From the NCBI GenBank assembly GCA_035578175.1, contig JAQMRL010000014.1, positions 18,485,895-18,549,894 on the forward strand: DNA of 64,000 nucleotides. The letters are read 5' to 3'. The notes under the pieces are model-generated. The model was not told the DNA's origin. It was given only the letters and a program-made list of their open reading frames with translations, and made no database searches. Origin of the DNA: Catonia carolina (taxonomy: Eukaryota > Arthropoda > Insecta > Hemiptera > Achilidae). Shown in pieces: positions 45,234 through 56,409 of this stretch. Position numbers and translations under genes: made by a program. Numbering within the stretch: position 1 is the first letter of the stretch; every line of letters starts with the position of its first letter.

Positions 45234-45477
45234 GACTTCTTCGGTAAGTAGGGAAAATGATATAGGGCCTACGGGCCACTCGGCAAATTCATGGCATACC
45301 GTATAGAGGCGTATAACATATGACAATTTCATACAGGGCAATCGAAAGTGAAAATCTATGTTGTGAAATAAATTTCACTACGTCGCTTCCAAAATAAAGT
45401 ATTAAGATCGACGAGTAACGCTGGGTGTTTTATAAGAAACACAGAAATGCATGACCATCTTCGTATCCGTATCATAA
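45234..45477. other. Unassigned sequence
   Basis: 'gctgggtgttttataagaaac' near 45420 resembles the terminal repeat of the adjacent element but is too short to assign. Confidence 0.35.
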
Positions 45478-45479
45478 TA

Positions 45480-46278
45480 ACGGGTGTTTTATTAAGGACG
45501 CAACCCTGATTATAAGAAGATAGAAATAATCCATCGGTAAATTTTCTGTCCCCTCCCATCGGTATGTTGGCAACAGTGTACTCAAGGCCAACTATCTAAG
45601 ACAGTTAAAATGTTCCAGTCAAGCATTAGTGTGGTGACAGCAGTCGTTTCGTTATATTGTGCCAGCAATGATTTTTTCCAAGGAAGAACGCGTGTTTATT
45701 GTAGAGACTTACATAGCGAGTAAATCTTACAAATGTGTGCAAGATAAGTTTCAGTTGAAATTTCTCCGTTCTGCCGTTCCGAATAAATCGTCAATATTGC
45801 TTTTGATAAATAAATTCCGTAGACCTGGGAGTGTACTTAATGAGAAACCACCTCGCCAGCCAACAAAGTTAACCGCGGCAGTTCTCGAAGATTTGAAAAA
45901 TCGTTTGACTCAATCATCTAAAAAATCGCTTAGAAGATTATCATCGCAAGCTGGGTTAACATTAACTACTCTTTTCAGAGCTACGAAAAAAATACATTTG
46001 CATCCTTATCGCGTTGGCGTAACTCAAAGAAGAATTACTCGCTATATAAGTCTCTACAATAAACACGCGTTCTTCCTTGGAAAAAAACCATTGCTGACAC
46101 AATATAACGAAACGACTGCTTTCACCACACTAATGCTTGACTGGAACATTTTAACTGTCTTAGGTAGATAGCCTTGAGTACACTGTTGCCAACATACCGA
46201 TTGGGGAGACAGAAAATTTACCGACGTATTACTTCTATCTTCTTATAACCAGAGTTGTGTCCTTAATAAAACACCCGT
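45480..46278 (+). mobile_element. Fold-back Tc1/mariner derivative with 213-bp arms and N-terminal transposase domain
   Basis: TA lies at 45478-45479 and 46279-46280, with ends ACGGGTGTTTTATTAAGGAC and its inverse. The left arm 45480-45693 and right arm 46066-46278 are near-identical inverted copies. The left arm includes the 5' UTR and the first codons of the transposase gene, and the right arm is an antisense copy of the same. It is therefore the mirror case of 5460-6406, which has duplicated its 3' end. The two families share the outer motif (C)CGGGTG...CCCTGATTATAA. Confidence 0.85.
45668..46171 (+). pseudogene. Transposase N-terminal DUF4817-like helix-turn-helix region
   Basis: The start is the ATG at 45668, inside the left arm; the frame is also open to a GTG at 45659. 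It reads MIFSKEERVFIVETYIASKS, a KCVQDKFQLKF segment, VPNKSSILLLINKFRRPGSV, PPRQPTKLT, then KKSLRRLSSQAGLTLTTLFR and KIHLHPYRVGVTQR. This is the two-HTH N-terminus typical of insect DUF4817 transposases (EERVFIVE, KFR..GSV, LS...G, L..ATKK, PYR). About 132 residues, up to 46065, are authentic. The remainder to the stop at 46171 lies in the antisense right arm. There is no DDE/D domain. If translated, it would be a DNA-binding domain without catalysis. Confidence 0.8.
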
Positions 46279-46465
46279 TAGAAGAGATAAGAGAGCTGAG
46301 CCTCTGGTACCAGCTAAGATTAAACAATCACCAGAACCATGTGGCATTAAATTGGCTGGACAACAGTGAGGAATCGATCCGCCTCAAAAGACATCACATC
46401 CTCGGCTTAGACTAACGTCTTTAACCCATACACGAAATTAAATTCACCATTCATCTTCATCACTA

Positions 46466-47388
46466 CTTTTTACTTTCTCTCGCCTATATGAATACATAGG
46501 AAGGAAAGTATTTTTTTCATGTCGAGTTTATGAAATAGAGTTTTCACCGAACTACACGTTTTCAGACCCCCTGAACCCAAAAAACATGTTCTTAGTGATT
46601 GTTTTGTGTGTGTATGTCTGTGTGAGCAGAATATCTCAAGAACGGAACATCGTGCGAACTTGAAACTTAAGTAAGAAACCACTACCGGACCCGACACGAA
46701 CATTTTCATCAAAATCGGACGGAAGTAGTAGTTTATTCGTGTAATTTTTTATTTCTTGCGATTTTCTCAAAAACGGCTCCTACAATTTTTTTAAAAATCG
46801 CCACGTTTACTAAATTTGTTATGCTTTACATGATAACAGAGACGTTATGTCTGTTAAAATTCTAGAAGAGAATGTTTCCACGTAAAAAAATTGTTTTTTA
46901 AGATTGCTGCTTTAATATGCATTTTAGCGCAAAAATGTATATAATAAAAGTTGTAAAAAATTTAAAACCCTACAACTTTTATTTCAAACATTTTTTTGTA
47001 TAATGCTAGCGGTAATTGGCGATTTTCTGTTATTTTTTCCTCACGAAAACGAGTGAAAAATCAATATTTTTAAGATTTCAGCTCTAGTATGCATTTTACG
47101 ACAAAAATTTTTATAATAATATTTATAGGAAATTAAAAGATCTAAAACTTTTATTTATAAAAAATTTCTCTTCAAGCCCAGTTTAGCGAGAAAGAGTGAT
47201 TTTCCGTATTTTTAAGCCAAACTGAGGTTGATTTTCATTTTGCGTCTTTCACTCATTAAAATAAGGTTGTATTTTGCAAGAATAATCTTTTTTTTATTTC
47301 TAATGTTTTATTACTATAATTTTAGGTTACATTGTTCATTATTTACATCGCCAAGAGAAAGTCGTGTAAGTATTTCACACAAGATTTT
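46466..47388 (+). mobile_element. HINE-1 copy, full length
   Basis: The 5' end is TTTTTACTTTCTCTCGCC and the core is reduced to GTGTGTGTATGTCTGTGTGA. The 3' end is 'cgccaagagaaagtcgtgtaagtatttcacac'. Confidence 0.8.
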
Positions 47389-47629
47389 CAATGTAAAGTG
47401 AAATTTCAAAACTTAATTTTATTTTACTTTTCTATAGTTAACTTTTTTTACATTGTTATTGTTAATTTTGTAACTTTTCTTAGTTTGTTATTAACTTTAT
47501 TTTATAATTTTATTTAGTTGAAGTGAGAGCAAATGCTGCCTATTTCACTCACGTCAGTTTAGTTCTGTTATAATGATTTGGTTAGTCACATTGTAAAGGC
47601 TGATAGTAAATAAATAAGATAGAAAAAAA
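47389..47629. other. Unassigned AT-rich sequence
   Basis: I recognise nothing in this spacer. Confidence 0.4.
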
Positions 47630-48555
47630 AATCTCGAGTGAAACAATCACACAACTTTCTCTTGCCAATGCAAATAATTAACAATAAACCAAAAATTAGT
47701 AATAAAACATTAGAAATAAACAAAGAACTAACCTCAATAAACATAAGTAATCAACATAAGTAACATAAGTAAACATAAGTAACGTAATCATCATGTTTGT
47801 GTGAAAGACGCAAAATGAAAATCAACCTCAGTTTCGACTAAAAATACGGGAAATCACTCTTTCACGCTAAACTAGACTCTGTTGAAAGAAACGCCTAATA
47901 TAAAGTAGTAGATCTTTTAATTTCCGATAAATTTGATTCTATACTCGTAAAATTCATACTAATGCTGCAATCTTTAAAAAATCGATTTTTACACGTTTTT
48001 GTGAGAAAAAAACAAAAAATCGCTAATTACTGCTAAACTACGCGTTATACGAAAAATGTTTGAAATAAAAGTTGTAAGATTTTAAATTCTCTACAACTTT
48101 TATTATACATATTTTGCGCTAAAATGCATATTAAAGCAGCAATCTTAAAAAAAACACGTTTTTACGAGAAAACATCCTCACCGAGAATTTCAGGAGACTC
48201 ATTTCAGGAAATGAGGCGATTTAAAAAAATCGTAGAAGCCGTTTCTGAGAAAATCGCAAAAAAGTGAAAAATGACACGAATTAACTACTACTTCCGGTTG
48301 ACCGATTTTGATGAAAATGTTTGTGTCGGGTCCTCTAGTGGTATTTACTTAAGTTTCAAGTTTCAAGTTCGTACGATGTTTCGTTTTTGAGATATTCTGT
48401 TCACACACACACACACAAATCGCTAAAAACATGTTTTTTGGGTTCAGGGGGTCTGAAAACGTGCAGATCCGGTGAAAACTCGATTTTTTAAAATCGACAT
48501 GAAAACAATACTTTCCTTCTTATATTACATTCATACAGACAGGAGAAAGTAAAAA
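47630..48555 (-). mobile_element. HINE-1 copy, near full length
   Basis: It contains a local expansion of 'ataagtaa.cataagtaac' at 47746-47785 within the 3' region and a very short (CA)n core (48400-48417). Confidence 0.8.
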
Positions 48556-49032
48556 AAAAAAAAAAACAACAGAACTTAATAAATTCAGGTAGAACACAGT
48601 TATAAAAGCTTAGTTAATTGTTTTAGTGCAGTGCATTTATATTTTCATTTTTAAGTGGAAATTGTTAATTATTAGTTTAATTATGTTTTCGGAACGTAAA
48701 TAAAATAATGTAACTACTATTAAAACCTCGTATTTTTGTTTTGTAATGTGTTATAATTTTAATTTACGAAAACAATTTATAACCTCTAGTTGTATTATAT
48801 TTCAAATCAACTGACCGCTAGTTTATGTTGTAAACATAAACTAGCATGTTTCATGTTTTTTCTTTCTATTTTTTAAAACTTAAATAATATTTTGCTATTA
48901 ATTAGTAAATATACAATTTAAATTAAAGTATATGTGTGTTTACATTGTCTTAATGAGTAGACAAAAATTTACAGACCGGGTGATTCTAAATTGCATGGCA
49001 ATCTCTAGAGAGATGATTCTTTAGCTAAAAAA
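48556..49032. other. Unassigned sequence containing a perfect palindrome
   Basis: At 48817-48845 there is a 29-bp perfect hairpin: 13-bp arms beginning GCTAGTTTATGTT around a GTA loop. Otherwise I recognise nothing. Confidence 0.6.
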
Positions 49033-49749
49033 AAAAAAATCTCGTGTGAAACATTCACACGTCTTTCTATTGCCAATGCAAATAATGAACAATACTATAA
49101 TCTAACATTAGTAATAAAACATTAGAAATAAACAAAACAACCTACCGACAACAAACGTAACCTTATTTTAATCATGAGTGAATGATGCAAAATAAAAATC
49201 AACCTGAGTTTGGCTTAAAAATACGAAAAATCACTCTTTCACGCTAAACTAGGCTCTGTAGAGAAAAATCCTACATTAAAAACTGTAGATCTTTTAAATT
49301 CGTAAAAAATTGATCTATATACACTTTTGTCGTATACTGCATACTACGGCGGAAATTTTTAAAAATCGATTTTTTTACAGATTTTAGAAAGAAAAAACAT
49401 AAAATTAGTCTACTAATTACCGCTAAAATAAGCGTTATACAAAAAAATGTTTAAATAAAAGTTGTAGGTTGTTAAATTCTCTAAAACTTTTATTTTATAC
49501 ATTTTTGGGCTAAATTAAATATTAAAGTCGCAATCTTATAAAAAAACAACATTTTTTTCAACGAGAGCACAGCCCCCCCAAGAATTTCAGCAGAAATGGC
49601 GCCTACCCTATCTTGTAGAGCATAACAAATTTAGTAAATAAGGCGATTTATCGTACAAGCCGCTCTCGAGAAAATCGCAAAAAACTGAAAAATGACACGA
49701 TTAAACTACCATGCTCGGTTGACCGATTTTGATGAAAATATTTGTATCC
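49033..49749 (-). mobile_element. HINE-1 3' three-quarters
   Basis: It runs from the 3' hairpin at 49033 to 'gatgaaaatatttgtatcc' and then passes directly into the 3' region of another minus-strand copy. Confidence 0.75.
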
Positions 49750-50311
49750 ACTTAACCTAATTTTAATCATGAGTGAAAGACGCTAAATGAAAATCAACCT
49801 CAGTTTGGCTCAAAAATACGGAAAATCCTTCTTTCACGCTAAACTAGGCCCTATTAGGAAAAATGCTTAAAATAAAAGTTGTAGAAAAAATTTATTAAAT
49901 ATAAAATGTTGATCTTTTATTCCTATAAAATTGATTAGGGAGAGCGGGGCTAGTTGATATACTTTTATGTTTTTTATTTTTCATATTTTTTAGAATATTT
50001 TTTTTAAATCAAGATTATGACTATATGTAAACCTAAACCATTATAAATTAATAGATAATTATTTACTAGGCTAATTATTAACCTACCGACACAAAAACCA
50101 ATTTTTGTAAAACACGTACAGTGTATCAATGTACCCCCGCTTGGGGCAATTTGATACATAGAGGGGGCATGTTGATACATCATTAAATTTATTGGTACAA
50201 GGAGATTAAAACAAAGAAATTTCAAACATAACATACAAAGATTAAATTATTTGAAAGTTTTTAATTTTTAAAATGCTGAAAATAATTATAGGCCTGAATA
50301 AAATATTGTAA

Positions 50312-50550
50312 TTTTTTTTTTTTAGCTTTTATTATTTGTTATCGGGAACTGTACATTATTAACAACTACCCAATTTGATCGCTCTATTTTAGAAGTAAAT
50401 TAGGCATGAGTTTGAACAGGGACTCCCAGTAGAGGTTGTTCATGGATGGCTGTTAGCTGGTCACCATACAAAGTCGTTTGCCCAACCGGTGTTACTTAAC
50501 AAATAATAGCGACTTTCTACCAGCTGACTGACTGGGCTGGCTCGGAGGCC
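50312..50550 (-). mobile_element. SINE-D copy 2 with exact 11-bp target duplication
   Basis: It is flanked by AAATATTGTAA at 50301-50311 and 50551-50561. A T-run at 50312 is the poly-A tail read from the other strand, and the head is GGCCTCCGAGCCAGCCCAG. It matches 22444-22691 over its full length. Confidence 0.8.
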
Positions 50551-50789
50551 AAATATTGTAAATTAAAATAAAATGCTGAAATCAAGTATTTTAACAGACA
50601 TTCCTGCAAAGGAAGAAATTCGTGCGCAGGAAAACGTTGATTAACAAACAGAAATAAAAAGTATGAAAAGTAATAATAAAGTAGAATAAAAACTACAACT
50701 AAAATTAAATTCATTAAACTAAGTCAAAATTACTCTTAATAGACCTAATAATTAATAAGAAAAACAAGTGTGACAATAAAAAATCTAAA

Positions 50790-51125
50790 TTATTCATTTT
50801 TTGACATTTCATCGTCTGAATTACAGTGAATACACTGATAAAATGCTGTGTCATAATTGACACAGGAAGAATGAGCCCACTTCCTACATTTTGTACACTG
50901 AACCCATTTGGATCCAGGTTTTGATTTATTAAATGGACGTAAACATATTACACACAAACAATCATCATCCTCATCAGAACTGCTGTCTTTAGCCGGTTTT
51001 GTTTTTTTTATTTTCTCTGTGTCCGTTTTAACTAATGAGCCTAAGTTTAGTTTACGCTTCGATTTCTCTTCTTTCTGATGAAGTCTTCTTTGTCTTTCAT
51101 TTTCCTGCGCACGAATTGCTTCTGC
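50790..51125 (-). pseudogene. C-terminal tail of a pogo-like transposase with a PHD-like zinc finger
   Basis: Open for 111 codons to TAA (50790-50792) with no start codon, so it is an internal and C-terminal remnant. A basic, Gln/Glu/Arg-rich stretch (AIRAQENERQRRLHQKEEKS) leads to a Lys-rich linker and an acidic SSSDEDDD patch. A Cys/His cluster follows: CLCVICLRPF, WVQCTKCRKWAHSSCV, FYQCIHCNSDDE. The order C-x2-C, C-x2-C, H-x3-C, C-x2-C is that of a PHD-type finger. From general knowledge, such fingers end many insect pogo/Jerky-like DDE transposases. The HTH and catalytic parts are absent. Its survival without stops suggests modest age or chance. Confidence 0.6.
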
Positions 51126-51845
51126 TCACTACATATATTTTTGTCATAAAATGCATACTAAGGCTGAAATCTTAAAAAAACAATATTTACACGATTTTTT
51201 GAGAGAAAAACAGAAAATCACTAATTACCGCTAATCTAAGCGTTATTCAAAAAAAATGTTTATAATAATAGTTGTAGGAATTTAAATTTTCCAAAACTTT
51301 TTTCTATACATTTTTGCGCTAAAATGCATATTAAAGCAGCAACCTTAAAAAAAATTTACGAAAAACAACCTCTCCAAGAATTTCAGCAGACATGGCGCCA
51401 ATACTATTTTGTCGGCATTAAAAAATTTGTAAATGAGGCGATTTTAGAAAAAAATCGTAGGAGCCGTTTTTGAGAAAATCGCAAAAATGTGAAAAATTAC
51501 ACGAATTAACTACTAATTTCGGTTGATCGATTTTGATGAAAATGTTCGAGTCGGGTCCTCTAGTAGGCTAGTATCTAACTTAAGTTACAAGTTTCAAGTT
51601 CGTAAGATGTTCCGTTCTTAAGGCATTTTGTGTACACACAGGCAGACACATAGAAACACACAAACCAGTCGCTAAAAGCATGTTTTTTGGGTTCAGGGGG
51701 TCTGAAAACGTGTAGATCCGGTGAAAACTCGATTTTAAAAAATCGACATGAAAACAATGCTTTTGTTTCTATATATTCATATTATATTGGCAGGAGAAAG
51801 TAATTACACAAAGAAAATAACAAAAGTGAGATATCATGCCCGGTC

Positions 51846-52700
51846 TCCGATTTTCTTAAAAACGGTTCCTATGATTTTTTTAAAAAATTGCCTGGTTTAC
51901 TAAATTTTTATGCTCTACAAGTTAGGGTGACACCATGTCTGCTGACATTTTTGGAGAGGCTGATTTTACATAAAAAATTGTTTTTAAGATTGCTGCTTTA
52001 ATATGCATTTTAGCGCAAAAATGTATAGTATAATAAATGTGTAGACAATTTAAAATACTTTAACCTTTATTGCAAACTTTTTTTGTATAATGCTTACTTT
52101 AGCGGTTATTAGCGATTTTCTGTTTTTTTTCTCACGAAAACGTGTAAAAAATCGATATTTTTTAAAAAATTTTAGCCGTAGTATGCATTTGACGTCAAAA
52201 GTGTATATAATCAAATTTATAGGAAATTAAACGATCTACAACTTTTGTTGTGAGTAGTTTTCTCTACAGAGCCTAGTTTAGGGTGAAAGCGTGATTTTCC
52301 GTATTTTTAAGCCAAGCTGTGGTTGATTTTCATTTTGCGTCTTTGACACGTGATTAAAATTATGTTATGTTTTTTGAGGTTAGTTTTTTGTTTATTTCTA
52401 ATATTTTTTTTATTATTTTATTTATTTAACGTCGCATCAACTGCTGTGGTCATTAGCGACGACGTTGGGGTGAAACTGTGTGTAATGAGGATGAAATGAT
52501 TTTTTGTAACGTATGAAAGTATGCCATGCCTGAGTGGGATTCGAACCCAGGACCGCATGATGAGAGGCGAGCACGTTACCAACTGCGCCAATGCGGCCGG
52601 CATCAAATATTTCTAATATTTTATTACTAATATTAGGTTATGTTGTTAATTATTTGCATTGGAAAGAGAATGTTATGTGAGTGTATCACACCAAATTTTT
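51846..52700 (+). mobile_element. HINE-1 internal and 3' portion split by SINE-B
   Basis: It starts at 'ggtctccgattttcttaaaaacgg' (5' third missing) and ends GTGTGAGTGTATCACAC followed by CAAATTTTT. SINE-B interrupts it at 52408. Confidence 0.75.
52408..52608 (-). mobile_element. SINE-B, complete, with 14-bp target duplication in HINE-1
   Basis: It is flanked by ATTTCTAATATTTT at 52394-52407 and 52609-52622, which restores the normal HINE-1 sequence when removed. On the minus strand the head is GATGCCGGCCGCATTGG. An A-box (TGGCGCAGTTGG, 52579-52590) and a B-box (GGTTCGAATCC, 52537-52547) follow. Then come a body with 'catacgttacaaaaaatcat' and 'aacgtcgtcgctaatgacc', and a tail GCGACGTTAAATAAATAAA. 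It is a typical tRNA-derived Pol III SINE and the cleanest copy here. Confidence 0.9.
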
Positions 52701-53200
52701 CTTCTCTAATAATTTATAAAGTGGAGAAGAAAGTAAAAATATTGTCAATGATTTATAATCACCCAGCATAGAAACACGGTCAGAGGGCGTCAACATTTTC
52801 CGTTGAATAGATTTCAAGTGGGATCATCAAAATAAGAAGCTGTCGGATAATTTAGGTTGAAGAGTCGAGGAAGAAGAAGAATGAGGACGTTTTTTAACTA
52901 CGAGAGAAAGAGAAAAGAAATAATAGGGAAACCAACGAAGAGGAAACGATTGCAAAAAAAAGAAGGAAAGAGTTGAGATGGTAATTCTTCATTTTGAACA
53001 ATGGTTAGGTAGTTGAAAAAAGGAGGCTCTTAAAATACGGTGCTGTACAGCTGTAGTGTACAATGGAAGAGGGATTTGGCTTTTCTTTTTCAACAATGAA
53101 TTTAGAGGAGGGATTTGATCAAAACTCTTATCATTTCACACCTATTCAAATGCAAAGCGCAAAATAAAAAATTATTCTTACAACACAACTAACAATTGTT
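52701..53200. other. Unassigned, purine-rich sequence
   Basis: 52860-53000 is rich in GAAGAA/AAAGAA words. I see no gene or family. Confidence 0.4.
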
Positions 53201-53268
53201 AATCTGGTGTGTGAAATAATCAACACGACTTTCTCTTGCCAAAGTAAATAATGAAACACATAACCTAA
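53201..53268 (-). mobile_element. HINE-1 3' tip
   Basis: 'aatctggtgtgtgaaataatcaacacgactttctcttgcc' plus about 30 bp, ending where a plus-strand copy begins. Confidence 0.6.
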
Positions 53269-53407
53269 TTTTTCCTTTCTCTTGTTTATATGAATATATA
53301 GGAAAGAAAGTATTGTAGTCATGTCGATTTTTCGAAATCGAGTTTCACCGGATCTACACGTTTTCAGACCCCTAAACCCAAAAAAACATGTTTTTAGCGA
53401 TTGGTCT

Positions 53408-53438
<31 letters not shown>

Positions 53439-53672
53439 CGCGTGTGTGTGAACAGAATATCTCAAGGACGGAACATCGTACGGAACTTGAAACTTAAAAA
53501 TTTAGTTAGATACTACTACCGGACCCGACAAGAACATTTTCATTAAAATCGGTCAACCGGAAGTAGTATTTTATTCATATAATTTTTCACTTTTTTGCGA
53601 TTTTCTCAAAAAATGGCGCCTACGATTTTTTTAAATCCCTTATTTACTACATTTTTTATGCTCTACAAGATA
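53269..53672 (+). mobile_element. HINE-1 5' portion
   Basis: The 5' end is TTTTTCCTTTCTCTTGTT and the core at 53407-53450 is GT then GC. It stops in 'tatgctctacaagatat', about 400 bp from the start. Confidence 0.75.
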
Positions 53673-53879
53673 TGTGTATACAAAATACCTTTCCGTGCCT
53701 CCTAACAAAAGCCGTGAGCGAGCGGCTAACTACTGTGATATTTCTCTTTCCAAGATTCGAAATATAAAGAAGGAAGTTAAAGACACTGAAGAAGATAATT
53801 CTTCATCAACAGTTTTTTTTGACACCTGGTAAAAAAAGGAAACGGTTGTATCAAAAAAGAAAGTAATCTCATCACTTAC

Positions 53880-54600
53880 AACAACAACGAAAAGGAAGTA
53901 TGGGAGGAAAGAACCAAAAAACTGACATCACAACTAATCTTTAGAAACACCTACTATAAAAAATTCCTATCAATCAAAACCAAAATAAAACACTACAAAA
54001 CGGTCTCACAGCAGAGATAACATATGGGTGCGAAACTCTATTCAAATTAAACCAGGTAAACAGAATAGATAAAATCCAAAAAATTTAAAGGAGGATCCTT
54101 AGAACCTGCATCGGAAAAAGACACCAAGTAGATGGAGAATGGAGATTACTACCAAATGAACAGGTCTACCAGGAGACCTATCGTTTCTATCGGTAATAAA
54201 AACGATGAGGAAAAAGAGAAAATAAACAAATATCCTTCTTTGGACATATAATCAGAACACCCAAAGATAGATTCAAAAACCAAATAATCAGAAAACTCTA
54301 CCAGAAAAAACAGAAGTAATATAGTTAAGAGAAATCAAGAAAGATATGGAAGAATTAGGCATCACCTTCAAAGATCTGGAAAATAAAACCGAACAGCTAA
54401 AACTATTAAAAGATAAAAAATATTAGAGTATTAGATTCCAAGAAAAATTAGATAAAAGAGGAAGCAGGAAAGTGATGTATTCAGAAACAGAAGGGCAAAG
54501 AAGATCTGCCAGAATGAAAGAATAGCCTACTGGAGGAAAATCAAAGAAAAGAACCAGACGATATTGCCCAAAAATTGACTCAAGTGATCCACTGCGGTCT
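53880..54600 (+). pseudogene. Non-LTR retrotransposon C-terminal region, decayed
   Basis: Pieces in shifting frames read EITYGCETLFKLNQVNRIDK, RRILRTCIGKRHQVDGEWRL, LPNEQVYQE, FFGHIIRTPKDRFKNQIIRK, then a lysine-rich tail resembling MEELGITFKDLENKTEQLK. This is the region after the reverse-transcriptase palm in arthropod LINEs (YG.ETL, R.LR, GH..R.P). Many stops and frameshifts are present. A vaguer part at 53690-53880 may belong to it. Confidence 0.65.
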
Positions 54601-54907
54601 CAAAAGGGACAAAAAGAAAGTGATGCCATCATCTGAAATGTTAATACCGGTTTTGAAAGAAAGGCTAAATTTTAATTGGAAACTTTGTACGTTAAGCAAA
54701 ATTTTAAAGGAAATGTGGTTTGAGTGGAAAAAGTGTCAGTCACATTAAAGTATATTAATTGAAAGGTAACATGTGATTAACAAACGGTGCAATTGTACGG
54801 TAGTAAAATATAGTGTCTCATTGTTGAGGTTAGCAGCACTGTCAGATTTCTCTTCTATTCCACACAGCAAATCCATACGTAAAATGCATTCTCGTGACTC
54901 AATAACT
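54601..54907. other. Unassigned sequence
   Basis: I recognise nothing, unless it is the 3' untranslated end of the LINE. Confidence 0.35.
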
Positions 54908-54909
54908 TA

Positions 54910-55847
54910 CGAGGTGTGGCTATTTTAAATAACGAGGCTGACATAAAAAAAAATTTTTGTTTTGTTTTATATATAGCCTACTCACTTATTATCACCTTCA
55001 ATATACACTCCTTCTCTATCCCTACAACGCTCCATGCAAATTTTCTATTGTTGGAAATAGTGCTGGAAGTCATCTTCTTTCAGCTCCTTTAGGACACGTG
55101 CCGCTTTCTCTTTTACAGCTTCCACAGACTCAAATCTTGTCTCTTTTAATGCAGATTTCACCTTAGGGAACAGGTAGAAAATATTAACATGTGATGAAAC
55201 GTGGTTTTTTTACTTACGATCCGGAAACGGAAAAGTCCATGCACTGTAAGAGCCGAACTTCACCGATAGGCAAAAAAGCTCGATTGAGCAAGTCAAAAGT
55301 TAAAGCAATGATGATTTTTTTTTATTTTGTTATATCCATGCGATTGTGTACCTTCACTGGGTTCCTGAAGATCAAACAATTAATCCATATTACTACCTTG
55401 AGGTACTTTCTAATCTACGTCAAAGAGTAAGGAAAAACGCCCCGAAATGTGCAAGGACAAATCATGGGTTCTCCACCAAGACTATGCGCCAGCTCACTCC
55501 GCGTTAACTGTCTAGAGTTTCCTAGCCAGGTACACCATCTCAGTATAAGAACAACCACCTTATTCACCAGATCTTACACCATGTGACTTCTACCTGTTCC
55601 CTAAGGTGAAATCTGCATTAAAAGGGAAAAGATTTGAGTCTGTGGAAGCTGTAAAAGAGAAAGCGGCACGTGTCCTGAAGGAGCTGGCAGAAGATGACTT
55701 CCAGCACTGTTTCCAACAATGGAAAATTCGCATGGAGCGTTGTAGGGATAGAGAAGGAGTGTATATTGAAGGTGACAATAAGTGATTATGTATAAAGTAA
55801 AAATAATTTTTTTTACGTCAGTCTCGTTATTTATTAGCCACATTTCG
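54910..55847 (+). mobile_element. Fold-back mariner hairpin, DD34D family, copy 3
   Basis: TA lies at 54908-54909 and 55848-55849. The left arm is 54910 to about 55179 and the right arm about 55588-55847. The junction gene|antisense at 'caggtagaaa|atattaacatgtgatgaaacg' matches copies 1 and 2. This copy keeps the most complete left arm. Confidence 0.85.
55184..55785 (+). pseudogene. Mariner transposase remnant
   Basis: It reads from 'acatgtgatgaaacgtgg' (CDETW, first Asp present), then FFTYDPETE. Frameshifts occur near 55190 and 55330. The QDN box is changed to QDY, and in-frame stops fall near 55510 and 55547. PPYSPDLTPCDFYLFPK retains the third Asp. It ends at TGA after a YIEGDNK-like C-terminus. 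Confidence 0.75.
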
Positions 55848-55849
55848 TA

Positions 55850-56409
55850 TATGTTGTTTATTAAAATTTAGTATAACCAGATCCGGAACGAACTTGGATT
55901 AAATGTAAGAATAATAAATGGGTCAACTAATAATCGTCCCGCTTTCAAAATCCCTCAGAATCACAGCATTATTTACCATACGATATATGTTAAATAAATT
56001 TCCAGTTGAAGCAGCGTTAAATGGGGAAACCCTTATAAAGTGTGTTTTAATTTATTGTTACAGAGCACTCAGCATTAGTTTTCTTTTAGGGCCCTCCCAT
56101 CGCACACATATTTTTTCGCTTTTCTGTTCCTAAAGAAAAGATCCATTAGTGAACGCTGTAAAATTTCCCATTTGTTTGCTATAATGCTATTCGTATGCAT
56201 TATTTTGGTTTTATTTAATATTAATAAATTCTTAATTTAGAGTGTGCTTTAAATAAATTTGCCCAGTTTCATTGTACGCATTAGTTTTTAGTTATTTTAA
56301 GAATACCATTCCCCATATTTCAGTAAAATAAGAAATTTCTTGTTGAAGTAAAATAAATTCCGGAGGGTTCTAGCAAAGTAAAATATAAATTTATCTATAT
56401 ACTTCCGAT
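55850..56409. other. Unassigned sequence
   Basis: I recognise no gene or family. Confidence 0.4.

Larger units (their letters stand above)
49936..51125 (-). mobile_element. pogo/Tigger-like remnant containing SINE-D
   Basis: One end, next to the host TA, is GGGAGAGCGGGGCTAGTTGA. Three subterminal copies of a GGGGCA..TTGATACA word lie at 50121-50182, in both orientations. The rest is the 3' part of a gene on the minus strand, interrupted by SINE-D at 50312-50550. The opposite TIR is missing: coding sequence runs straight to the host TA at 51126. Subterminal TTGATACA repeats and a C-terminal PHD-like finger point to the pogo branch of Tc1/mariner. Confidence 0.6.
49750..51802 (-). mobile_element. 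HINE-1 copy split by a pogo-like remnant
   Basis: The halves 49750-49935 and 51126-51802 rejoin at TA ('aaaattgatTA' and 'TAcatatatttttgtcataaaatg') as in intact copies. The 3' hairpin is missing at the join with the preceding copy. The 5' end at 51802 is TTACTTTCTCCTGCC. Confidence 0.75.

Noticed and set aside
52408..52608. tRNA gene (intact A and B boxes)
   Set aside because: The sequence lacks a proper cloverleaf, has a long unrelated body and tail, and is flanked by a 14-bp duplication, so it is a tRNA-derived SINE.
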